A stretch of 64,000 bases of DNA from Paragonimus skrjabini miyazakii. Taxonomy: Eukaryota; Platyhelminthes; Trematoda; Plagiorchiida; Troglotrematidae. The stretch spans positions 1-64,000 of the forward strand of contig JTDE01021398.1 of the NCBI GenBank assembly GCA_014338405.1, in the 5' to 3' direction. This document shows, piece after piece, positions 54,350-64,000 of this stretch. How positions within the stretch are numbered: position 1 is the stretch's first letter; every line of letters starts with the position of its first letter. The notes under the pieces are model-generated. The model was given only the letters and a program-made list of their open reading frames with translations, ran no database searches and had not been told where the DNA came from. Made by a program: the position numbers and the translations under genes.

Positions 54350-56490
54350 GGTTTAAGAAGGATATCCGTAGGAAGCTGAAGCGTAGCCAGATCGCAAGGT
54401 TTGGTTAATAGAGAAAGTTAAGGAAATGGAAACAGCTTTTGCTCCAGGGAACACCGGCAGATCTCTCAGGCTTATCTGTGCTACTGGTACCAAGCAACCG
54501 TACGTCAATGAAGCTATCAACGAGACGGATGGCATGCCCATCCAAAGTAATTCAAAAAGGCTAGAGCGCTGGGCGGAACACTCTGAGGGCCAACCTAGCT
54601 AGCCTCCAGTATCTACTGTGTTAGCGTCACAAACTTAACATGCAGCACCCGGGTCGGTAGATTTAGGACCACCCAGTGAGACTGAAGTCAACAATTGCAT
54701 CTGGGCTCCCAAGAGCAACAGGGCTGCTGGCCCAGATGATCTCGTGCCAGCACTTTTCAACGAAGGTGGGAAGCGTTAGTAGACACCCAGGTCCCGTTGT
54801 TTCAACTTGTGTGGACGACAGAGAACATCCTTTTTTGATGGAGTCGCTGATAATCGTTCCTACGTTCAAGAAAGATTTCCGGCGTTCTTGCGGAAATTAT
54901 AAGGGAGGGAGTCTGACCCCAGTCATTACTAGGCATTTAACATCTATTATATTTCGTGGGCCCACTGTAGCTCGGAAGACAGACAACAAAGATGGACAGA
55001 TAAGGTTTCGTCATGAATAAGGAAGATAGAAACATACGTGTCACTGGCCAACAACTGTCGCCTTTCTCGATCATAGAGGTGCATTTGACTCAGTCAATAG
55101 GTCTACACTTTTAGAGTCGATTAAACGCAAGTGTAGCAGTGAAGCATCCGTGTTATTCACTGATGTATTGCTGTCTATGATGGCGAAGTGTACTGAGCAA
55201 ATGCGTGAACACGATATCGGTGCACTTTATTCCCGCACTTCCGCTCAGATAAGGGTTTACGTTGAACTGTCTAAACGTTTCAGTATCAGGAACGGCGTAC
55301 GTCAAGGCTGGCCACTTTCACCATTTTGTTTAATTCCGTCATAGGGGAAATAACGGAGGATTGTCTGTAGCACTCACAAGGCGCCGGCGCAGACCTACTG
55401 CCTGGTGGAAGACTGACTAATCTAGATTATGCTGAAAGTGAGGTGTCGTTGATTGACCATTTTCAGGCTACACAAACAATGCTAGACGCTACTTCGCACT
55501 CTGCTAGGTGTTTTGGGATGCGCAATTTAGCCTCAAAGTGCAAACTGGTTCTGAAGGACTGCTGTGACTACGCGGATTCATCGTAAGATAACTTATTTAT
55601 GGATGTTGTTGGCCGGTTAGCGCATCTAGAAAGATGCAGCAGACGCGGCGGAAGTAAAGAAAATGAAATAAAACTTCGTGCCTTAAGGGCTAAGGCGGCA
55701 TTCGCCAATTTGGGACACTTCTGGTGGTGAAGAGGCATCTCTCTTAAGTTTAAAGAGTCGCGTGCATAAAGTGACTGCAAGCAGTGTCATTTTACGGATC
55801 CGAAACATGGTCGCTCAGGATAGATGTGAATCCTCTTCAGGCCTTGGACCACTAATGACAGAGTAACGAAGAGGTTAGGGAACGGGTATTTGGTTGCGAT
55901 TGTCACACAACTTCTCTTGCTCAATCGTTACATTTTCACAAGCTTAGATGGCTAAGCCATGCACTGAGCATGAAAACTAGTCGTTTGCCACATTAAACAC
56001 TTGAGTAACGCTGCGGCCGACTGGCATAAGGTGCGAGGTGGACAGATGATCACTTGGCGTCGTTCGTCTACAAGTTGGCCATTATCGGGCGGGTTCTCCT
56101 TCAGGACTGGAGACTTTGCAACTTACAGAGGTGGTGGCTGGAGACTTTAGATGAGGTGGCTGTTAATCTAGCTCACTGACGTGTACGTCGCTGTCTGACC
56201 GAGTTTTCTGTTAAGTAAGTGTACCTAATGACGTGGAGCAATGAAAGCCGTAAGGAAGCTGTTTTGCTGATAATGCCTTGTTCTCAACTATACCTCCGTT
56301 GCTTGTTTTCCGGACATACGCACCTTTATGTTGACTTTTGGAATACAGACGTAACTGTTTTAATAGTAAGGTCCTTTCTCTTTTCTTTCTGTTATCTTCT
56401 TTCTGTATTGGGCTTGCTTTTCTCTTCATAGTCGTTTGAAGTTAAGCATTAGTGAAGGCCATTGGTCTACTGTTTTCAATGATAATGATC
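54350..56490 (+). mobile_element. LINE, plus strand, RT to 3' end, decayed (copy B of duplicated pair)
   Basis: It opens in the linker region (REHRQISQAYL near 54450) and continues into RT. Legible RT blocks are AAGPDD (near 54725), NYKGGSLTPVITRHLTSIIFR (near 54900), and YSRTSAQIRVYVELSK with IRNGVRQGWPLSPF (55230-55330). LTNLDYAESEVSL (near 55415-55445) stands where the catalytic YADD is expected and reads YAES, so the active site is gone. Then come thumb ALRAKAAFANLGHF (55680-55720), the shared C-terminal segment (55721-56307) and a 3' untranslated tail with ATGATAATGAT. Confidence 0.87.
55721..56307 (+). repeat. 587-bp segment near-identical to 44309-44895
   Basis: Ungapped alignment at a constant offset of 11412 bases. 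I find three substitutions: C/T at 44336 against 55748, G/T at 44872 against 56284, and T/C at 44890 against 56302. Both sides beyond the segment are still LINE-related but strongly diverged. Confidence 0.93.
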
Positions 56491-56839
56491 TCAGCAACTG
56501 GCAGCACGAAGTTCGGTGTAAGTGAGGCACCCTACGAAGGCAATGGTGAGCTACCAACAATCCAAAACACCTTTTAGGACGCTGGGCTGAGTACTTTTAT
56601 GATCGATTCGATTGACCACTCGCACCAGCCCTTCTTTTTGTTCAATGACCTGTTGACGTTTCTCCTTCTTCGGAAACAAAAGTCTCTGTTGAAACCATGT
56701 TCCGAAACACCATAAAACACCTTACTCAGACGAAAATCCTCGTACCCAGTTTATGAACAGAAGAGCGGATTTAGCCATGTAGCTAACGACTGCTTTGAAG
56801 TCGGACAACCACTTTCATTTTTAAAAAAGGCCTCACGTA

Positions 56840-57240
56840 TTTCGTATCCAGACTACTGAAATATTAGCATGGTTCATACTGCGTCGAAATCTCTTGCACC
56901 TATGGTATTTCGCAGAAGCACACGAGGTACGTCCCAAGCTCCCTAAACGATCTGAAGGAGTTTTGTCAGTTCTGGTATCAAACTCTCCATAGCATCTTTT
57001 AAAATAACAGATTTGGTCCAGGAGCCTTGCAGTGCTACAACAACCTAGTTCTTGGGTCATTTCTGTTTTCGACGAGGCACAATCTGGAACGCAACAACTG
57101 ACTACTTGTGTCCAGTCGTCTACGTGAGCCGGTTGAAGCCACCTGAACTGTTTCTCAAAATGTTCGGCCTAACTGCCAATTCGGTACGACTGGTTGTTAA
57201 TAACAGAAGGATCCTTAAATATGGTCTAACACCCACTCAG
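56840..57240 (-). mobile_element. LINE RT fragment, minus strand
   Basis: Minus-strand frames carry LKDAMESLIPELTKLLQI and GAWDVPR (near 57000-56930), which match the early RT region of the same LINE group, and upstream pieces resembling the RLAEHFE linker. It is tail-to-tail with the plus-strand LINE that ends at 56490. Confidence 0.6.
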
Positions 57241-59889
57241 AAGGCACATCCACGAATTTGGAAAAACAGCATCCGGATATTTCCAAATAAAAACTACTGT
57301 TTCATCGCTTTCGATTGTTAGGCCAAGTGATGCTCGCGGTCTTTGATAAGGCTGCACTTAGGCTCTAGGCGGTTATTTTACGTACAGTTATGTGAAATCG
57401 AGCGACGCTGGTTCTAAGCATACGCATTATAAAACATTGATCAAATGGAACCGTAAGACTTTCACTATTTTGCGCTTGTTTATTGATCCTATTCGATGCA
57501 TGCAACTGAAGGTAGACATTGACAGTAAAACAAGTAGAGGCGATTTATGCCCTCCCACCTGAACGACTACGTTTCGTAGTTACACAATAACAAAGCCATC
57601 ACGGTAGGAACTGTGTACACACGAAATTCAAGGCAGACGGAGATGTTTTTTGCCAGCAATGGTCCAAATACACGAGGACCACCCTAGTCTGCATACACGG
57701 ATGTTTACTTCATTCCCCACGTCCCTTCAAATGCTGATGCACCTTAGCTACGAAATTACATCTCGCTTAAACTGATGCCACATTTCTAGGATAACAGACA
57801 GAGCTGCTTTCTCCTATGGCTGGGAAAAATTACCGCTAAATGTCTAGAATATCAAACGCACTGAGATATCGAATTAACGATAGTTGCGTCAAATTGCAAA
57901 TATAGGTTAGAATCAATCGCAACAATACAAAGAGGTTGAAGAGCGAAGTTTAGTCATGAGAATGGGAAAAGTTCGTTCTCGCAAAATCCTGAAGACAGAC
58001 GATTCATAGTGACATTAAAAATACCAAATTAACGTCAACTATCTCCTAGTCCCTTTCAGACACCTGTCAGAATGACGATAATTCCAGATAATGCTGAACC
58101 ATTTAGCTTCAAAAAAGAGCTGGTTTAAAAGGCCTCATCTGGAATCCGTAGCTCACCAGCCTAATATGCGAAGTAACCTGAGACAGAGACTTCCTAAGGC
58201 ATCCCTCTCGGAGCCAAGGATCCTAGGAACCCACACATTTGGCAATAAGCCGGGTTGGCTCGAGGAACACTGAGGAAAACACGGATTCGAATTCAAAATA
58301 CTGCTGCACACATAAGTTTAGAGTTAAATAGAACATCTACATGATAATTATTGCTTCGATCAGATCGGGTAAAACTGACAGCCACTAATAACCGTTAGAT
58401 GGATGCATTTGTTCACAAAATAGCAATGTCTTGCAAACTGATTTAAAGCGCACATAATGGAGCAAAGCCCACAAAACACAACCTAATGAACACGGATATA
58501 CTCGACGGAACAAACTCCACATCAGTAAATCTAAATGACCAATATCAATGTATAAGCTTGACAATGATGTCAAGATAAGATACAAACATGTACAGAAGAA
58601 GTTGGCAACGATCCCCATTAGGTGGGGGATGAGATTGCAGCTCGCAACTGTGTGGGGCGAAATTCTCAAAGGATTCCAAATGACTACTGAAGGAAAGGAA
58701 ATAAGTAAAAAGGATTCACAACTATCTGGGCGCAAACAGACCATTAACCGTCAGACGTTACAGCGTTAGATAATGTTTCTAACCAGGTACATAATATAAA
58801 ACCAGCGCAGGGATTCATATAGCTGGAATAGTGAAAGTAGTCAATGCGATGTAGTTTGTAAGATTACCACAAGCATAGGCCTCAAAGAAGTAAAATAAAT
58901 AACCCAAGAATGCTCGTGACATTTTTTTAAAATGATTCTTGCTCTTCGTTCGTTGCATGGTTAGGCAAATCCATTCGCTTCTCAGTATCCAAGAGCTAAA
59001 CATTCGTCATTCTTCGACTTGCCAGCTGTCACATTGGCACGGCTACTTTTCACAACCTCCACTCATTGAACGCGATACTTCGCGCACCTTACGTAGTTGG
59101 ACAAAAAAGATGGGCAGCGTAATCAGTACGAAAGTTTGATACAAATCAATGTTTTCGTCGCTTAAATTGTCAACGTACTGATAATCGCAGCAATGTGTTC
59201 ACAAGCCATTAACTACCTGCGCTCAAAAGAGCTGTATTTACGTCTGCGACAAGGATTAGCCATGTTTTTTCGTGCTAAGTAATCGGAATCACACATCCCT
59301 GTCCGTCGTTTTTTCCAACAGTCTACAATAACGATAGACAAGAATCAGTCATTCTCTAGTCATCAGTTACATAAACCAACGAAATATCAAGACGTGATTA
59401 AATACGATTGTTGGAAAAACACGTGTTACGCCTAAAATGTATTCACGGGAGCCGCATTAATGAACGCCGATTACAACAAATACGGGAAAATGGTCAGGAG
59501 GTCTGAAGGTTTAAATGAGACCTAAGTGGGAAAAATCGGGACTTTGACTGCATTTGAACAATCGGCTCAAACGACATGCCCAAACGCGACAAGTGCTTTA
59601 TCAGCTGAGATATGCAACTACGCCGCGAGCCCAAAAATGTAACATTCGAACTCAGTTGTTCTTTCAATCCAGTGCACCATTTGGAACCAACCAAATGATC
59701 CGATGGACTGACTACCTAAGCAGAATTTCTCAATCAGTTTACGTTATAATCCACTAACGCTACCGTTGAGCATGGAAATCATATTACCTATAGGTCAATC
59801 CGCTGGATTATTCGGTGGATTCCATATAACGCACTGGGTTGGGGGGGAAGGTAGCTAAGTCCAAATACGACATTTCTAAGCTGCTGGTG
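57241..59889. other. No gene supported
   Basis: Open frames up to 119 codons (58385-58744 minus) lack recognisable motifs. A 21-base segment with splice-like borders at 58154-58174 (minus) contains no useful phase. Confidence 0.4.
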
Positions 59890-60022
59890 CGGCATCGCAG
59901 CTCATCCGGAAGGGCGCTCGACGTGTTTAAGCAGGTTCTTTTTGCTGCTGATTCGAATCCAGTCGAAGGCTTGGTTCTTCGCAGTTGATCCCATATGAAT
60001 TATGAAATCTGGCACATTACTT
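59890..60022 (+). repeat. Second tRNA-like SINE family, copy 2
   Basis: It carries GATTCGAATCC (box B-like), then AGTCGAAGGCTTGGTTCTTCGCAGTTG, aligning with 30615-30735. Confidence 0.5.
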
Positions 60023-63000
60023 GTAAGATCGGAGAGATAATGTCGTATTAACCCCATTCTTGTGGTTTGTGTCGGATATCAGTTGAGTCCAAATGAATGT
60101 CAGCTATGAACGTACAAGCGAGAAACATGACCCCGGTGTGTAATTGGCCTCCCAATACTAATTTGTCCCATGTTCAATCTAAGTAAAAAGCATGGAGCCA
60201 ATAGCATGTCGGACCTAACGCGTTATGCCACCTGTAATATTTACTTTTGTGATGGTCACTAACATTGAATGACTGGTCGTCCAATTTACCATTAGACTAA
60301 AACCGCTGTTGACCAGACAAAACTAAACACTCATTCAGTCTTACATAATCGATGGACGAGGCTAGAGCGATACAACGACATAATCGTGTCGCTGGATGCC
60401 TTGTGAACAAAAAACGTAAACAGAAACACCTATTAATCGAGAGTGAGCCTGTGTCGATTACTTGTTGTTCCGAAATCTTACAGCCTTTAGCCAGTGCGAT
60501 TGATTTTGTCAAAGTTGACCACAATATTGATCCCAACTGTTAAAATGTCATAAAAAGACAGTGTTATAGCTGCAATCGGGATATTCAACACAATCGAACA
60601 ACCGATAACTGACAACTTTCATTTACAAAATTGTCAAGGTAATATTTGATGTGATTGTGTGGCCGCTCCACTACCATATAGACACTGTTGGACAGGAAGA
60701 TGGACAGGGGCGATTAACCACAAGCAGCTACCTGGATATGAAAGGAACAACGGAGAATGCACTAAGGGCATATAATAATGAACCATACACTAATTTAAAG
60801 CGGGAAGGAACTTACCGTTTTGTTGTGTTGAGATTCAAAATGAGAAATTAACTCGTCTGATGAGCTCAAATGAAGCATGCATTCAGGGCATACAAATCCG
60901 GATATGTCGGCCCCTTGCACTTTCGGCGGTTTTCCGCTATCAGTGGACTTGTCGGCCCGTGAAAACATTATTACTACTTTTTACTAGAACGCCGGTCTAC
61001 AGAGCTGCATTCAACATTTACGTGGACAGGATTTTCACTAGGTTGCGAACGTTTCGCATGAAACTAAGCAAACCGTGGATATGCATAAGTTTGCTGGCTG
61101 TTGATATAAATGTTATCAAAAAATGTTGCCTACCTTCAAAAGATTGTTGAGAAACACTGAATGGACTTGAGATATGCGCCAAACTTCCTATAATGTATCA
61201 CAATGAGGCTTCATTAATAGCTATTAGTAAGAAAAGCAGGAAAAATAAGTTACAAGGAACATTTTACAATTACGTCCATTCCACACCGTTTACATCGCTT
61301 CCATCAAAAGATGAACACTGTGTACTGGGTCGTAGTCAGAAATATGGCAACACATCAGTTGCATCTACCTCAAACAGTGATTATCTGATTGCTATGTCCA
61401 TCCCAACCCAGTTCGTGCGGTAAACGCTTAAGGTAGAACGTGATGGGATGGCACTCGTAAATGTATGTGGAGGATGGCAACATTTTTCCTGACAAACAGG
61501 ATGTATGCTTGCATGTCAAACTTTAGACATGGTCAGATAAATGACTTTCAGATCACAGAAAACTGCCTCACTATAAACGGTTCATACAGACGGTTGTGAA
61601 TTACCAATGTACGGTTGATGTGTTTCGTAACGGCGATATTATCTGAGCATAAGGACAGATCGAACATCAACAAGAAACGTAGGACTTGTCCTCTGGAATT
61701 GTGTACAGTACGACACTCATGAAGGGACGTAGTATAACGTTCAAAGGTCTAGTATGCAGTAAAAGAAACTTGACACGAGTGAAAGCAAGCCAGTTAATTG
61801 CCGAATAGTTGTGTATGGCGTCCGGAACCACTTGAAAGCAGTCAACATCATTGGAGCAAATCCATAAGCAATCACACCGTGTTATTTTCATACATGATGC
61901 AGTTTTATTCGTTCACTACCAAACAGCTAAATTATCAGATGCCGTCGTAGCCTGAGCTACTATGCACGTCTATCGTGACGATGGAAATTCTAAACCAAAA
62001 TAAAATGCGTAAGCGACTGCGAGTTTTTCATCGTTTTAAACCACAAACAACAGTCAGTCACAGTTGGAACCGTGGGACACTTCTGTACGGGCTTCCATAA
62101 AGACAAACATGGTAGTGTTGTTCGACATAACGAGCTCTGCAGTATAACGAATGTTCTAGTTTTTAACAAACTCACATGAGCCAACATCATGCAGTTTCCT
62201 CAAATAAATATTGTTCCATTCTCTCCAAGATTTTAGTTCAATTCAAGAGACTTATAACCACTGGGATGTGTGGTTGCTATATTAGTTTACCTATTAATCG
62301 TCGTCAGAGGGTTAGTAGTACGCAAACGACCCATGCAGCAGTGACACTGATATGAAACAAGGTAGGACAGAACTCGAAGGTTCTCTAACAGTCATCAGAG
62401 ACGTTCCTTAAAAACTAGGAGACGAAACAATAGCAAAACGAGCCAGTAACTGACCAATAGTTCCACATGTTATGTATAGGCGGGAAGATTTCACGCTTCT
62501 GGATATCCGGAAAGGTTAATGGTAAACGGCAGGTTGGAAGGCAACTAAGAAGTCTTCTGTTCGCATTTCGTAACAAGATGTTTCGACAAACATTTTGCTC
62601 TATACATAATGGTATAATTGTTCGCATTTGCCACGCCTGCTTACGTTTTTGTTCCTTTTGCAGCTTTTGTATAGTCGTTACAAGGTGAATAATATCTACC
62701 ACACGAACCCTTCGAACTTCTACAATCCTGACAGGGCCAGTGATTTGTTTGGACTTTTCAATAGATACCCAACTGTCTTTCAACCTACGAGATGGAACCA
62801 TTCATGCCGCAGAAACGGTGTGGTGTGAATCCAAGCTCTGCAGCTGCATCCAAACAATAGAATCATTAGTACACAACGTTTATGAAGTTTCCCAACTTTT
62901 CTGCGAGCCACCAACCAGATGAGCTAGTCAGGGCTTTCCAATGGATGGTGGACGGAAGTAGGAAGCGACAGTATTTGATGGTTTTGTTCCTCCAGACAAT

Positions 63001-63429
63001 GAGTCTCGACGCCAGAGGAGGTGTTACACGTCACAACTTTTCTCGATTGTATCACAGGGCTAAAATGGCGAAAAACAAATGCATGCCTACCTCTGCTAAA
63101 CATGTACGTCCATATGTGGGTGAATACGCATAATGACAAGGAGCTATTTGGCAGACAAACATGCGCAAGAAAGCACGCTAGGACTCAAGAATCAATGCAA
63201 CTGTCGTATCACTCATGACATGTTCAGGCAGAAAGTTTCAGGTTTTGCAGACCCGTACCGAAGAAATTATACCAAAACTCAAGTCTGTTGTGTTGATTGT
63301 TGAATTTTAAGGAGTGACTCTAAGCGAGTTAGTGTCCGCAAGTGTGGGCAGGGATCTGCATGGGTGGTTTGGGATCTTCAAATTCACAAACACCAATATT
63401 AGGTCACCTATCTGTCTACGGTATTCAAA
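60023..63429. other. No gene supported
   Basis: Frames of 60-128 codons occur on both strands (60352-60543 plus, 60860-61150 plus, 62415-62801 minus, 62882-63133 plus). I see no domain, no coil matching the FYVE gene and no consistent splice pairs. Confidence 0.4.
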
Positions 63430-64000
63430 GAAGATGAGACTCATTCAACGAATCTTTTTGGAGTAGGGTTTCACATTTATTCTCCGAAACGACTTGGTCG
63501 CACACTTTCGAGTGGTTTCTAGAATGAGTTTGTCCTTCTGCAGATGAGAAGGCTTTGCTGAAGTCCCTCGCTCGGGATGAGGGCACGTGAAGCTGTTACA
63601 CAGGTTTTTGAAACACGATCGCTTGAACTTACCAAACAAGCACTTTAAGAGAGTTAGCGCGCTTATGAGTCCTCTTGGCGTTTGCTTCAACATAAAAAAC
63701 TCGAGGTGTGCGACAGAACTATGTCAAGGTGTTTTTCATTACCCGTAACTTGGAGCGGAACTCCGTCGAGGGAATATGAGAAGCCATGTCAAGTTCTGAT
63801 ATGCATTACTTCGCATTTACTAACATCGAACGCAATCAGGTTCGTTTTGAACCACTGGGAAAGGGTGCTGATGTCGATCTGAAAGGTGCTAGTGTCAGCA
63901 TTGTTACGGACAACACGCCAGGTTGTAATGTCTGCAAAAAGCAACGAGAGAGGATATTTAGGACGGCGGGTCACTAGTGAGAAGGGTTGGGAAAGTAGTG
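63430..64000 (-). mobile_element. CR1-like LINE RT fragment running off the window
   Basis: On the minus strand the first frame has LLFADITTWRVVRN with ISTLSQWFKT and FDVSKCEVMH (63789-63974), the palm and thumb of a CR1/Jockey-type RT. The usual YADD reads FADI here, so catalysis is lost. After a frame break, LLKCLFGKFKRSCFKNLCNS, LQKDKLILETTRKCATKS and INVKPYSKKIR (63445-63693) match the conserved C-terminal part. The element continues beyond 64000. Confidence 0.85.

Noticed and set aside
1..64000. CRISPR array, bacterial-type defence or secretion operon, rRNA genes.
   Set aside because: There are no regularly spaced repeats, no compact operons and no ribosomal RNA-like stretches; the window is eukaryotic intron and repeat sequence.

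Overview
The window is animal genomic DNA and most resembles a digenean trematode (parasitic flatworm). The reasons are moderately AT-rich sequence, very long introns, no operons, a Ty3/gypsy element resembling the CsRn1 type known from liver flukes, BEL/Pao and LINE relics of the kind common in fluke genomes, tRNA-like SINE copies, and two 100-N assembly gaps. The phylum is an inference from repeat style and gene structure; I cannot name the species.

One host gene runs through most of the window on the minus strand. I find twelve exons between 52849 and 831. The last two exons encode a complete FYVE zinc finger, split by a phase-0 intron, and end in a stop codon at 831-833. The upstream exons encode heptad-rich coiled coil. 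This is the layout of an early-endosome tether or effector of the EEA1/RUFY kind. Exon phases agree from 42114 down to the stop. At least one exon is missing between 42.1 and 52.7 kb, and the 5' end was not found.

The introns are filled with retroelements. From left to right: a complete but dead gypsy element with nearly identical LTRs (5360-9628); an endonuclease/RT LINE (15499-18055) abutting a gypsy LTR and integrase relic that runs into an N gap (18050-18711); a solo LTR with a 4-bp target-site duplication (28385-28733); the 3' end of a minus-strand gypsy element at the second gap (35801-36371); and a BEL/Pao pol relic with a 3' LTR (37690-41033). Beyond the upstream exon at 42 kb lies a LINE graveyard (44.3-57.3 kb), with copies on both strands, a head-to-head pair of LINE 5' ends, CR1-like RT pieces (51.5-52.1 and 63.4-64 kb), and two dead LINE 3' halves identical at all but 3 of 587 positions.

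I see no convincing prokaryote-like system, CRISPR array, rRNA or true tRNA gene. The most interesting items are the FYVE gene model with possible splice switches, the mismatch between young LTRs and decayed coding in the gypsy element, and the 587-bp near-identical dead LINE pair. Coding calls for transposons are relics, and their reading frames are described as broken rather than repaired.
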